Of a DNA stretch of 64,000 nucleotides, positions 24,161 to 36,100 are shown one piece after another (the stretch's first letter is position 1; every line of letters starts with the position of its first letter). Under the pieces are notes generated by a model. That model did not search any database. It saw only the letters and a program-made list of their open reading frames with translations, and was not told the DNA's origin. The translations under genes were made by a program, and so were the position numbers. Source of the stretch: Ichthyophis bannanicus (Eukaryota > Chordata > Amphibia > Gymnophiona > Ichthyophiidae); NCBI GenBank assembly GCA_033557465.1, contig CM066033.1, positions 585,930,438 through 585,994,437 of the forward strand, read 5' to 3'.

Positions 24161-25014
24161 AATTGTAGCAGAACAGGTGACAGCAGGAGGATGGACCATG
24201 CATGGTACAGGTGTTATCCCTGGTTCCCCACAGCAGTAGGCATATCCAGACACAGCAGGTGTGGAGGTTGCTGCACCCCTGGTGACGGATGGCAGCAACA
24301 CCACGGCCTGGCACAGCAAAGGCATTGCCTAGCGCATGAGATGCTGTGAGTGGGGCTGCCTGCTCCAAGAGAACCTACTGGCCAGTGCGGACATCCTGGA
24401 CAAGCGTACCTCCCCCCATCTGTTGCATGCAGTCTTGCCTTGGCACTATGGCACATGGTTCTGGACCATGAGTGGCCTCAGCTGTGGTCATATGTCATGG
24501 CAAGGGGAATCCACTGCTTCAGGAACTACATCACTGCATAGCTTGTTGAGTGCCATGCAAAACAGGATGTTGCTGTTTGTGCATGCTCGCCATTACACAT
24601 TTGTCAGTTCCTGTGGCATCACATCATCGACATGCTGCCACAGCCAGACAGGGAGTGGTGGGCAGTGGTGGCTGATCCATTTGCAGGGTCAGATGGACAG
24701 CACATATGTGGATACTGCCACTGGCCTCCTCTAACCCCTGGGCTAGGGTTGCAGGGGCTGGGAGGAGGGACACATGTCCAGGGCATCCTTACTGGCCAGT
24801 AGGTTCCCTTGGGGCAGGCAGCCCATTCACAGTCCTCATGCACTGGGCAATGCCTTTTCTGTGCCAGGCTGTGGTGTTGCTGCCATCCACCACCAGGGGT
24901 GCAGCAACCTCCACACCTGCTGTGTCTGGATATGCCTACTGCTGTGGGCAACCAGGGATGGCACCTGTACCATGCATGGTCCATCCCCCTGCTGTCACCT
25001 GTTCTGCTACAATT
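24161..25014. repeat. Large foldback with ~240-bp arms
   Basis: The arm at 24161-24402 is the reverse complement, with scattered mismatches, of 24775-25014. Examples are GGACCATGCATGGTACAGGT and its complement near 24970. A spacer of about 370 bp separates the arms. Adjacent Myb-like sequence suggests a Harbinger-related foldback. Confidence 0.85.
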
Positions 25015-25129
25015 GATGCTGCCACCAGCATGTGGCTTGGCCCCACAGTCCTATCTCCCTGTGCAGACAAACAGCTGTGCCTTTTAGAGTGTGTATGGCC
25101 TAGCATGGTGCTCAGTCCCCCCCTTTCCC

Positions 25130-25292
25130 CTCCCCATTCAGTTCTCCTTACCTGCGCAGGCAGAGTTGGATGGCTCCCCCTGGGGTATAGCACCCCCTCA
25201 TACCTCAACACAGAACAGGCAAGGGCCTTGGACTCATTGGGGCAGAAGTTGACTGTCCTTCTCACCGCCCAATCACTGGGGGCCTCTTGCAC
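25130..25292 (-). pseudogene. Myb/SANT-like fragment
   Basis: The minus strand reads VNFCPNESKALACSVLRY and then EGVLYPRG, matching the helix-1 pattern of Harbinger-type Myb/SANT domains (F..E...AL...VL.....LY) and comparable with FSQEENDLLLASVLEQYH at 4.6 kb. The rest of the domain is unclear and no transposase is nearby. Confidence 0.4.
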
Positions 25293-25299
25293 AGACAGC

Positions 25300-26460
25300 T
25301 CGCAGGAACTTCATAATAGTGTCGTCACTACATAAGTACACCAGAAGGCAATACTCAGGTTCATGCACATTTGCTGTCCCGCTCATCTGACTGCTGGCTT
25401 GGACCCCTACATGGGTATCGTGGTGTAACATTTTCTTAGGCGCTGAACCCGGGTTCCAGCCCCTGCGTGTACCCATCTATGCCACATTAGGTGCCTGCCG
25501 CTGTGCTCAATTTGTGCCACATTTTCGATGCTTGGCTGTTTTGGAGGTGCCTGACTCAAGATTCAAGAATTAGAATACTACACACATTGTACTTTCCCTG
25601 TCAAAGCATGGCAGTGTGTTTCTGATGTTGTATGTATTTCAGAATTAATACAAAATTCAAAAATATATTTGACATATATTGAGTAATGTAGCTGAATTCA
25701 AGATTAATGCAGTGAATGAGGGAGGGGCAGGGGAGGGCAAGGGTCATGGCAAGAGAAAGGCATGGAGAGAAGATGTCAGGTTTTTCTATTTTAAAAAGTT
25801 AGCCTGTGTCTTTGTCCTAAGTGGTGCAGGGAGTGGAGCAGATACAGGTATGGGCAAAGTATGGCTAGCCACAGGGGGCAGGTTTTTCTTGTTCAAAAAG
25901 TTGGCAACCCTACATGAGGCAGGAGAGGTCCCCTAACACTTTTGCCCAAGACATCACAGCCCTCAAAATACCCCTGCAGGGTAACACGGCATGCAAGTCT
26001 TGTGACTTCTAGTGGTAGTACCATGAAACTAACCCATGCATTGCCAGTCTCATTTGGAAGGTTGCTGGAACTGGGACAGGAGTGGAGGGGGACTACTTTG
26101 CCCCATTCATCATGGGCAGCCTACTAGGATCCCAGGTATCCAACAGGGTTGGAGGGAGGGTCCGAGTGGGTCTGGGAGGGTGAAGTTCTGTTTTGGGGTT
26201 GGTGGGCCTCACTTCAGGGTCTCCATTTTATATCACGCGGAACATGAACTAAACTGCCAATCAAAACCTTTAAATCCAAGTCTTCTAATCAATTAAATCA
26301 AGGACATTCATTCTATATCTTCATTCATCCCATTGGGACGTAAAGTGTGCAAAATATAGATCCATGATTACTCCTTTTAATTCAACAGTCATTGACAATC
26401 AACACGATATTCATCTGGAACTCTATCAGTCACCCACCACTGGAGGTCAGTGAATTTATA
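25300..26460. other. No gene recognised
   Basis: Mixed-composition sequence. Between about 25700 and 25920 two similar short stretches recur (GCAGG(T)TTTTTCT..TT..AAAAAGTT at about 25776 and 25880), suggesting a small local duplication. Nothing else is evident. Confidence 0.4.
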
Positions 26461-26464
26461 AAAA

Positions 26465-28590
26465 CATAGAAACATTATGGCAGAAAAAGATCACATGGCC
26501 TATCTAGTCTGCCTTTCCATATCAACCACTACAACAGTCCCTTTTTTCCTTAAGAGATCCTCTGTGTTTGTCCCAGGCTTTTTTGAATTCAGATACTGTC
26601 CTCATCTCTATCACCTCCATTGGGAGACTATTCTATGCGTCTACCACTCTTTCCATAAATAAATATTTCCACATATTACTCCTGAGTCTATTCCTTTTCA
26701 TTCTCATCCTATGTCCCTTCATAGCAGAGCTTGCTTTCAATTGAAAGAGGCTCTCCTACTGTGCATTTAAGCCTCAGAGGTATTTAAACTTCTCAATCAT
26801 ATCACCTCTATCCCGCCTTTCCTCTAAAGTATACAGATTAAGCTCCTTAAGTCGGTCCTCATATGTTTTATAATGAAGACCACTAACCATTTTAGTAGCA
26901 ACTCTCTGTAGCAACTCCAACTCGTTTATATCCTTTTGAAGGTGCGGTCTCCAGAACTGCACATAATACTCTAAATGAGGTTGCACCAAAGACTTATATA
27001 GAGGCACTATCACCGCCTTCCTTCTGCTGGCCATTCCTCTCCCTAAGCACTCAAGCATCCTTCTAGCTTTCACTATTGCCTTTTCTACCTGTTTAGCTAC
27101 TTAAGATCATCAGACACAATCATACCTAGGTCCCGCTCTTCTTTTGTGGATAGAAGTACTTTACCCGCTATAATATATTGCTCCCTTGGATTGCTGCAGC
27201 CAAAATGCATGACCTTGCATTTTTTAACATTAAATCTCAGTTGCCAAATTCTAGACCATTCTTCAAGCATAGCTTGATCCCTCCTCATGTTATCTACACC
27301 TTCCTGGGTGTCGACTCTATTGCAGATTTTGGTATCATCCGCAAAGAGGCAAACCTTACCTGACAGCCCTTCCGCTATATCACTAACAAAAATGTTAAAA
27401 AGAATCAGACCAAGGACAGATCCCTGGGGCACACCACTGGTAACCTCCCTCTCCATAGATAGAGCTCCTTTTACCTGTACCTTTTGCTGCCTCCCACTCA
27501 ACCAGTTTCTAACCCAAGCAGTAACTTTACTGTCCATCCCTAGGGTGCTCAGTTTGTTTATAAGTTGCCTGTGTAGAACAGTGTCAAAGACTTTACTGAA
27601 ATTTAAATACACCACATCTAGGGTTCTCCTTCAATCCAACTCCCAGGTCACCCAGTCAAAGAAATCAATCAGATTTGTCTGACAAGACCTGCCTCTGGTG
27701 AATCCATGCCGCCTTGGATCCAGTAATCCGTTGGACTCCAGAAACCTCACTATTTTCTCTTTCAGCAGTATTTCCAATAATTTACTCAACACAGAGGTTA
27801 GACTAACCATCCTGTAGTTTTCAACCACATCCTTACTTCCACTTTTGTGTAAAGAGACCACATGTGCCTCTCTTCAGTCCTCTGCAACCACTCCCGACTC
27901 CAAAGAGGCATTGAAAAGGTCAGTCAGTGGAGCTTCTAGAACTTACCCAAGTTCCCTTAGTATTCTCGGGGGCATCCCATCTGGTCCCATCGCTTTGTCT
28001 ACTCTAAGTTTAGCTTGTTCCTCATAAACACAGTCTTCTGAAAAATTTTCAAGATGCCCCTCACTTCTGTTCCTGTTGGTGGGTGTTTTCTGAGGTCCTG
28101 CTCCTGGTTCTTCATCTGTGAATACAGTACAGAAATATTTGTTAAACAATTCTGCTTTATCCCCATCAGCTTCTACATATTCCTCCCCTTCACCCTTGAG
28201 TCTGATAATTCCACTTTTGTCCTTATTCTTCTCACTAACATATCTGAAAAATGTCTTATCCTCCCATTTTATTGCACTGGCTATTTCCTCCTCTTTTTGA
28301 ATCTTTGCTTTCCTGACTACTTTTGCTAGCTTCTCTAAGTTATTCCAAATATAGATGCCTGTCTTCCTCTCTGTGATCTCTTGAATTTCATGTGTATTCT
28401 TCACCTTTTCAGCTACTTCTTTCGAAAACCATAGAAGTCTCCTTTTCTTTTTACCTTTATTTACCATTTTAACAAAAAGGTTGGTTGCCCTAAAAATATC
28501 CCCTTTCAGTTTTGCCCACTGTTTTTCTACATCCCCCAGCTGTTCCCATCCCGCTAAAGACTCCTTTATGCTGTTATTCATTACAATGAT
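26465..28590 (-). pseudogene. CR1 LINE copy 2, RT and 3' end
   Basis: Minus-strand CR1 with its 3' UTR starting near 26465 (AAAACATAGAAACATTATGG). Coding order, 5' to 3': pre-RT block with NKYFCTVFTDEEPG and DKAMGPDGMPPRIL (28590-27943), RT1 (KSGSKDVVENYRMVSLTSVL, 27861-27631), palm (DFFDWVTWELD; NFSKVFDTVLH; GVPQGSVLGLILF; CLFADDTKI, 27615-27097), and thumb plus C-terminus (SLVQPHLEYYVQFWRPH to IEKFKYL, 27073-26774). Frame changes at about 27.93, 27.62 and 27.08 kb make it a pseudogene. It lacks the endonuclease domain, the usual 5' truncation. Confidence 0.92.
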
Positions 28591-28599
28591 CAACAACAG

Positions 28600-28812
28600 A
28601 GGCAGAAAGTGGATTGGTGCATAGTCTACTGTGGTGCTCAATGATTTATATTTTTTATATTGATATTTCAACCTTAGGATATTAGATTTTATATATTTGA
28701 TATGGTATACATACATACTGTATCTGAATGTAACTCGCCTTGAACGTCTCCTGGAAAGGTGTGAGCTAAATACTAATAATAAATGAATAAAAATCAAATA
28801 AATAAATAGAGT
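28600..28812 (+). mobile_element. Short LINE/SINE 3' tail
   Basis: A segment with GTAACTCGCCTTGAACGTCT and an AATAAATGAATAAAAATCAAATAAATAAATA-type tail, as in L2-type 3' ends. No coding sequence. The 28813-29220 stretch after it shows nothing recognisable. Confidence 0.5.
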
Positions 28813-29229
28813 AGCAACACAGAGGTCTTGCCTTGTAGAATGGATAGATCCATGTGTAAATGACGCTTTTATCCATGACAAAGTGCAGTGCTTTTATATC
28901 AGCATTTTACACAAGGTCCATTTTGAAACCGATCTCAAATGTGCATGATCTTAGATACATGTGGTTAAGGGTGATGTTAGTAAGGGTTATATACATGTGC
29001 CCCATTTACATGTGCCTAATATCTATTTTCAAAGGAGTTTGCACAGTTAGAGCTTTATCATTGATGCAGCTAGCAAAGGGCTTTTTGCATCACTGGCAGC
29101 TCATTAGGCTCCACCCCAGACTTATTAAGGAACTTTGGAGGGGAACTATCTGCTTATGAATAGCTCGGGAACCCCATGTATGTATGTGTGTCACCTGTAT
29201 GGGAAGATGGGACCTCATCCTTAGTAAGG

Positions 29230-30632
29230 GTAGTGGAATAGGCTCATGTTTAAGTCAAGATTGACTGGGATTATCAGTGGCTGTCTGGAAGGACCGATAA
29301 AAACTGAGACCCCACCACAAACAGTTGGAGTGCCTGGAGGTTTTCCTACTATAAGAATTTCCTTTTTTGGCAGAGGAGCCGACTTCCCCATAGCTCTTGT
29401 TGTCATGTTGCTAGTGTCAGCAGCTGTCTGGAAGAGCCTATAAAAGCTGAGGCCCCACCGCAGAATGAGGCCATGGGTGCAGGTGCAAGTTCCAAGGGGC
29501 ATGTCCTAATTGGCAGATTCTGCCCCTTTGGAGCCACAAGGTGTCTGGAGCAATAGGGCTTGGTCCTTGTTGGATCCTTTATGGGAAGAGGAAAATGAAA
29601 GGTCTCCAGTCTGGTTCTGAGAAGGATGTCAGGCTTGTTTTCCCGATGGATTCCCATATGCAGAGGTTTACGAAGGAGGACATTTCTTCAACCTCCGTGA
29701 ATACACCATCCCTAAACTGACTCCGCGTTGACTTTGGGTTTATAGACCCCATCCTCTCAGTCTGCTGCTCTACAGGTGGGAGAGCCAGAGTCCCTCCTAT
29801 TTGATCAGGAGGTTGTTCAGGCTTCCCATAGCAGTCCCTGTGGGGAATCTTCTCAGCCTGGTCTTGCTTTAAAGGGTGGGTTGGGTGGTTATGATGCCCA
29901 AGATGATGTTTTTTCCACCACTATCTTTGGAATAACTCTCATCTACTGATCTCCCACAGGATTAAGATAACATCTTGAAAGACATTTGGACGATAGTTAT
30001 CAGGACAGAGGTGGCTGTTCTCAGGTCTCTGCAAAAATGATCTGTTTTCTCTCACGAAACCTTTGCTAAGTTTTTTGCACATGTTGTTAAATGTTCTGGG
30101 GTTGATTTACAGGTGGATAAGGTGTCCTCTCAGGTGGGTATATTGCAGGCTGCTATTTCTACCACTGTTAAAGATAGTGATATAATTCATCAGCAATTAG
30201 AAATGGTGGAGAATGTTTCTAGGTCCAGAAATGTAAGATTACTGAATTTTCCTTGCACGCGTTATATGGCCCCTCCTATATTGTTAAAGAAATACCTGAA
30301 GGAAGTTTTATCTTTTCCTGAGATGGATGACCTCCAAGTGTTTAATATTTATTATTTACTAGGGGGGCAGGGGTGCTGAGGGAGAGGAACAAGTTTATTT
30401 AGAGAATAGTTTGGATGTTTCTGCATATATAGAATCTTCTCTTGATGAGAGCCCATCATGTGCCACTTTACTAGTTAGCTTTTATTCTGTTTTGGAAAAG
30501 AATGCTATATTGAAATTATTTTTCTCAGTGTAAGGATACATTGTTTTGTGGATAGAAATTGAATCTTTTCCCTGATGTAGCTAGAGCCACCAGGCTATGC
30601 TGGAGGGCTTTTTTGAAGTTAAAGCCAAACAG
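29230..30632 (+). pseudogene. L1 5' UTR and ORF1 remnant
   Basis: ORF1 encodes the RNA-binding chaperone of L1. Visible pieces on the plus strand are a coiled-coil-like region (about 30110-30200), then NVSRSRNVRLLNFPCTRYM, LLKKYLKEVL (RRM-like domain, 30210-30350), and after a frameshift ATLLVSFYS, FPDVARATR and RAFLKLKP (30400-30630), which match the C-terminal domain order of L1 ORF1 proteins. Several stops interrupt 29690-30110. Upstream, two diverged direct repeats (about 29266-29335 and 29408-29477) each hold CTGTCTGGAAG followed by a (T/G)ATAAAA box, like tandem L1 promoter monomers. The copy is cut at 30632 by the next element. Confidence 0.75.
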
Positions 30633-33222
30633 GGCCAGCCCTGTGCATGTGTAGGAATGTCGCTGCACATGTCCCCACGCCCAGAGAGCCCCACATCCTC
30701 ACTGGCTTAAGGGGTGAGCCAGTGAGACCTGAAGTCTGTCTCACTGGCTCACTTCTTCACAATCACGGGAGCGATTTCCCTTGTTCCCGTGGCTGTGCTA
30801 AGCTGCAGCCACCAGTACCGTAGACTCTCTAAAAGTGAAACCAGGGCTCTTCTTGTCTTGTGCAAACAGGAAGTGCCCTGTTTCACTTTTAGAGAATCTG
30901 TGGTCCCGGTGGCTGCAACTTAGCACAGCCGTGGGAACAAGGGAAATTGCTTCCACAGCTGTGCAATGAGTGCAGGCTGTGGCAGGGCCACAAGGAAGAG
31001 GGGGAGAGAAGGTGACTAGATGGGTTTGATACTGGGGAGAGGTGTGGGGGTCTGACTGCCATGAGAAGGCTGCTTTTGGGGGTTGGGCTGGCTGGCACTT
31101 GAAGAAGATGGGGAGCTAGGAATGGTAATGGGCTGATATTGGGGAATGGGGAGACTGGAACTAGAAGGGAGATGCTGCTGCAAGGGACTGGGACTGGAAA
31201 GGAGCTGATGCTGGAAGGAGCTGAGACTAGAAGAGAGCTCATGCTGGGAGGTTCTGAGACTGGAAGGGAGCATATGCTGGGAGTGGTTGGAACTAAAAGG
31301 GAGATAAAGCTGGGAGGGTCTGGAAAGGAGCTGATGCTGGGAGGTGCTGGAATTGAAAAGGAGCTGATGCTGGGAGGGACTGGGACTGGAACAGAACTGA
31401 TGCTGGGGGAGTTGGGTCAAGAAGGGAGCTGATCCTGATGAGGACAGGAAAGGGGTGATGCTGGGGCTGGGGCCGAAAGTGGCAGATTCTGGGGTCAAGA
31501 TGGAGAAAAAGAAGTAGAATCTGAGGGAGTGAGGATGGAGAAGGGAACAGATATTTTGTGTGAGAGGGAAGAAACAAGGTCAAAGAGGAAATAGATGCTG
31601 AAATAAAAAGGAGGAATGTCAGGGTCAATGAAAACTGGAGAGGGAAATAGCTAGGTGAGTGTGGAGAAGGATGTAGGAGGCATTAGATTAGGTACTGTGG
31701 ATATGGAGATGGGGGAGAGCAGGGACTGGGACATAGGTGGAGACTTTAAAATTTGGTGGAAGTAAAGAAGACAAATTCTTAAGATTGAGTACTGGGAGAA
31801 TAAGTTACGACTCAGGCGGCAGGTACAGGGCCAGTGCATCGCACTGTGCATGCAGCTCCAGCAGCAGGAAGATCGTGGCATCATGCAGTGCCATCCCCAG
31901 CTTCATCTTTCTTTCTCTGAGTTAGCAACAGCAGCCAGTGCTGCCTGTAGTATTCACTTCCAGTGTACAGAATCATTACACTGTGCACTGGAAATGAATG
32001 CTACAGGCAGCACTGGCTGCTTCATGCTGACTCAGAGAAAGAAAGATTAATTTTTCTGTCATTGGAGAAAAAAAAGAAGATGCCAGAAATGGTGCCGCAC
32101 AGTATTTTTACCATGGGGAGAAGGGGGGACATAGAAATAGAGAGAAGGGATATGCTGGATTGGTGGAGGGGAGATAGGGAGAAAGAGAAGCAGATTTTGG
32201 GTTATGCGAGAGGAGGGATATATTGGACTGGGGATGGGGTGGGGGATACGGAGAGAAAGAGAAGATGCTGGGCTGGGAGGGGAGATAGGAGATATGCCAG
32301 ACTGCTGGACGGGGAGAGGATGGAGAAGGCAAAGGGCATAGAAGCTCTTGGTCTATGTGTTGGGGAAAGAAAGAGGGAGGTGGAGGTGGAGAGAAAGAGG
32401 GAGGTGTTGGACTTTGGGGATAAAGGGGAAGAGTGAGGGGATTGAGGGCTACTGAATTTTGGTAGTGAGAAAGAGATGAGAGATTGTGGGCATGGGGCAG
32501 CTATGTGAAAGAGGCTATAGGAAGTTGGCAAGGAGATGAGTGAGAGTAGGAATTTGATTACCAAGCATGTATCTGTAGTAATGATGACTGAGTGAAAGAC
32601 AAAAGGGAATGAGAGGCTAGCAAAGGGGAAATGAGATAACTGGGGGGATGGGCTGGGCTGGAGGTTAGAGGAGCAGACGGAAAGTTGATAAGTGAAAAGT
32701 CTATAGGGGATTGAGAGGGGAGAGGTAAAATTTGAGTGGATGAAAAGTAAAGAAAAAAAAGGAGGAAAGAGCAGAAGGGGAAAGATCAATATGCTAGAAG
32801 CAGATTTAAAGAGAGAATGGAAAAAAACCAGAAGAGAAAAGAAAGGACAAATAAACAGCAGAAGCAGAAGACACAAAGATAGCAGAAGAAAGTGGAAAAC
32901 GTGCATTGCTGATATCTTTATGTTTTGTTCAGTAGAAGAGGAAATAAATTTATAATTTTATTTCTCTGGGGTTTTTGTACATTCCAAGTTTGACTTTTGG
33001 AGTTCCCAATTTAATTATTGTCTACATACTTCTAAATTGTGATCCCTTGTTCTGTATTTGGTGATGGACTGCATAGGTTCTGCATGTGTGACCGAACTGA
33101 GGTATTCTGTGTGTAGTTTCTATGTCACAGTCCCTTTGTTCTATTTTTCTAGTAGGAGATGTTATTGGTTTAATATTTGCAGTCTTACCTTTTGATAAGT
33201 AAAGTTTGGTGCTGTGTGAGTC
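30633..33222 (-). mobile_element. Non-autonomous hAT-like sequence with hairpins and purine tracts
   Basis: Two long hairpins are visible: 30770-30953 (GCGATTTCCCTTGTTCCC pairing with its complement near 30940) and 31907-32047 (CAGCCAGTGCTGCCTGTAG arms). Between and after them are G/A-rich tracts, including degenerate GCTGGGAG..CTGG repeats at 31100-31450. The order hairpin, purine tract, AT-rich end matches the reverse of the complete hAT at 59961-62499. The AT-rich segment 32850-32960 resembles 60.6-60.8 kb inverted. Long frames on either strand are compositional. I could not fix outer ends. Confidence 0.5.
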
Positions 33223-33688
33223 CTAGGGGTATGTTTACTAAACCGCGCAATTGTGCGGGGCGCACTTGAGCGTGCGCTAAGGTACCTTAGCGCACGCTAA
33301 TAGTGCATTTTTGCTCCCCGCACACGTGTGCGCTGCACTAATGGGCCCGCACAAGTGCGTGGCGCGCTGAAGTGCGACAGAGGTGTGATAAGGCATTCTG
33401 AGGGCGGAGGAAGGCTCCCGAGGGGCGGAGGGACGGGGTCAATGGGTGGAGAGTGGGAGGGGAGAGGCTCCCCGCACAGGAGCGGGGCTGAAATTCAAGC
33501 TAAAAAATACCGCGAGTGAAAACCTCGCGCTATAGCCGATTTAAAGGGAAGAGAAACCATTTACGTCAGCAATGTACAGCAAAACTGGGGAAATCTACAA
33601 AACGTGAGCAGTGTGATACATGTGCACAGAACAAAATAGCAAATAAAAATTGAAAATGACCACAACAAAATTCATAAAAATTATAATC

Positions 33689-33873
33689 CAGCTGGCCAAT
33701 AGTGATATCAATGGGCAACATTAAAAAACACTCCCAGGAAAGCTCCAAAAATAAAAGAAATGATTTTTGAAGGGTCTACGGAGTGTAGATCCTTCCAAAA
33801 ATCATTTCTCTTTTTTTGGAGCTTTCCTGGGAGTGTTTTTTAATGTTGCCCATTGATATCACTATTGGCCAGC
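33689..33873. repeat. 185-bp near-perfect palindrome in copy B
   Basis: CCAGCTGGCCAATAGTGATA at the left pairs with its complement at the right, with very few mismatches. The centre is near 33778. A more decayed version lies at about 16318-16502 in copy A, so it is an original part of the family. Confidence 0.85.
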
Positions 33874-34034
33874 TTGGTTAAGTTTTTTTCCCCTTTTTTC
33901 GAGGTCATTTTTGAGGTTTATTTGCCCTTTTGTCTCCATACAAGGTGAATGAGCCCACAGTCAAATAGTGCAGAGCAGGGTTTCTGACTCGTTCGGCCAG
34001 GTTTCCTATCTCCAGGGACTGCACTGTCTCTGTG

Positions 34035-34745
34035 ACCACAGTGTGGTGCAGCAGACACAGCCAGTGCCTGCAGGACCAGAGGGTCACAGGTTCAAATCCC
34101 AGCTGGGGCTCCTACCAACCCAATCCCCTTATTTTACCCACCACTAAACAGAGATAGTAAAGACACTCCTTTATTGCAGAGAACATAAGCATGGTTCAAA
34201 CACCTATATTTTACCCTACACCGCACACACACCATAACAATGGGCATTACCTACAGCCGAGTCCCCCAAATGCAGTCCTGGAGTGCCACAACTCAATCAG
34301 GACATATACTTTTTCCAAGATGAGGACATGTCAGCATGTTGGCGGAAGGGTACAGGTGGTGGAGGGGGCAGTGGCTGCTAGCCACAGCAGACAGTGGCCT
34401 AGCCGTGTGCAAGCTGGCACCGTCCACTGCAACAGACAGGCTCTGTCGGATGTACAGTCATGGGCTCCCCAGGGAATGCACCCTAGCAGTGGCAACACAG
34501 TGGTGCAGTGCACACAGACAGTGTGTGCAAAAACAGAAAGTCACAGGTTCAAAGCCCAGCTGGGGCTACTGCCAATCCAGTCCACATATTTTTCCCACAA
34601 CTAAACCGTGATAGTAAGGACAAACCTTTATTGTTGAGAACCTACGCATGGTTAATATGCCTATATTTTACCCCACCGAGCACAGACACCATAAACAGGC
34701 GCATTACCTAGAGCAGAGTCTCCCAAATGCAGTCCTGGAGGGCCA
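34035..34745 (+). repeat. Internal duplication in copy B with two tRNA-like modules
   Basis: A segment from about 34035-34305 recurs, diverged, at about 34495-34745; CCTATATTTTACCC appears at about 34202 and 34661. Each copy carries a B-box-like GGTTCAAA(T/G)CCCAGCTGGGG stretch and the start of the MITE. Copy A has only one such unit. Confidence 0.7.
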
Positions 34746-34906
34746 CACACCATTCAGGTTCCATGCTGCCTCTAATGAATATGCCTGTGCTGCATATCTA
34801 TGCACCACCCCCATGGTATGCAGATGTAGCTCATGCATATTCATGAGGGACAGCATGAAAACCCGAACAGTGTTTGGCACACCAGGACTGGAGTTGGGAA
34901 CCTCTG
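34714..34906. mobile_element. Old hAT-like MITE in copy B
   Basis: Counterpart of the MITE at 16878-17070 in copy A: same sequence, same relative position, degraded flanks ACCTAGAG and CCGTAAAG. Confidence 0.65.
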
Positions 34907-35346
34907 CCGTAAAGCAGCAGCCAACAGGGGCAGACACACCCACACCCACAGGCCCCATTGGCCAATGCCTCCTGGAGAGGCAGGACATTGGGCCCTGCGT
35001 GCATCTCCCAATACTAGCACTTGCATACCTTCGCAATGCCACCCTACACCTGGGTATACGGTACACAGCTCTCAAACGTTTGCTATGAGTATTGGCAGAT
35101 AGAAAATCCTACGTTAAGCACAGTTTGCTGATTGAGCTCCATCATAACAATCATTCTGATGTCTGCGGTGTGTGCTTCAGGTCTGGTCTCTGACAGTGTT
35201 TACCACCCTGGGGAGTGACCCCCAACAGTATTGCGTACCATATCCATGCCTGTACTGTGCCCAGGACTGGTGTGGTGGGCATGGCTGCTGAACTCCTCTA
35301 TATTAGCACAATGCTGGCATAGGTGTCGGAGTGTGTGTCTGTCTAG

Positions 35347-35891
35347 CAGGGGTGGGCACCTCCGGTCCTGGAGGGCCGCAGACCAGTCAGGTTTTTGGGA
35401 TATCCCTAATGAACATGCATGAGATATATATGCATTAGAGATATCCTGCCAACCTGACTGTTTATGGCCCTCCAGGGCTGGATTTGGAGACCCCTGCCTT
35501 ACACCTCTGTCATTTAAGATCATGAGTGGGCAAGGTACAGATGTCCTAGACATTGAAAGGGTATATAGAATGTGTCACATTCCTCCTCGATTCTCACCAC
35601 CACCAAAAAGTTGTCTAATAGACAATTTTTTGGTGGTGGTGAGAAGTGAGGAGGACTGTGACAAATTCTATCTAAACCTTTTGATGTCTTGGACATCTGC
35701 ACCTTGTCCACTCACAATCTTAAATGACAGAGGTGTAAGGCAGGGGTCTCCAGATCCAGCCCTGGAGGGCCACAAACCAGTCAGGTTGGCAGGATATCTC
35801 TAATGCATATATATCTCATGCATATTCATTAGAGATATCCCGAAAACCTGACTGGCCTGCGGCCCTCCCGGTCCAAGTTTGGCCACCCCTG
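35347..35891. mobile_element. 545-bp hAT foldback
   Basis: Starts CAGGGGTGGGCACCTCC and ends GGCCACCCCTG. Both halves are reverse complements along nearly the whole length, centred on a TTGTCTAATAGACAA core near 35613. Each arm contains a small MITE-like palindrome (about 35347-35500 and 35745-35891) around a unique inverted segment. GTCTAG occurs at both flanks. Copy A lacks it. Confidence 0.85.
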
Positions 35892-35906
35892 GTCTAGAGT
35901 ATAGAC

Positions 35907-36100
35907 CAGGGGTCTCAAACTCCAGTCCTGGAGGGCCGCAAACCAGTCAGGTTTTCAGGGTATCCCTAATGAATATGCATGAGATATATTTGCATACAAT
36001 GGGGGCAGTGTATGCAAATATATATCATGCATATTCATTAAGGATACCCTGAAAACCTGACTGGTTTGCGGCCCTCCAGGACTGGAGTTTGAGACCCCTG
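35907..36100. mobile_element. 194-bp palindromic hAT MITE
   Basis: Almost the same sequence as 14809-15002, flanked by GTATAGAC and GTCTAGAC (8 bp, one mismatch). It landed immediately next to the 545-bp foldback; copy A is uninterrupted here. Confidence 0.9.
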
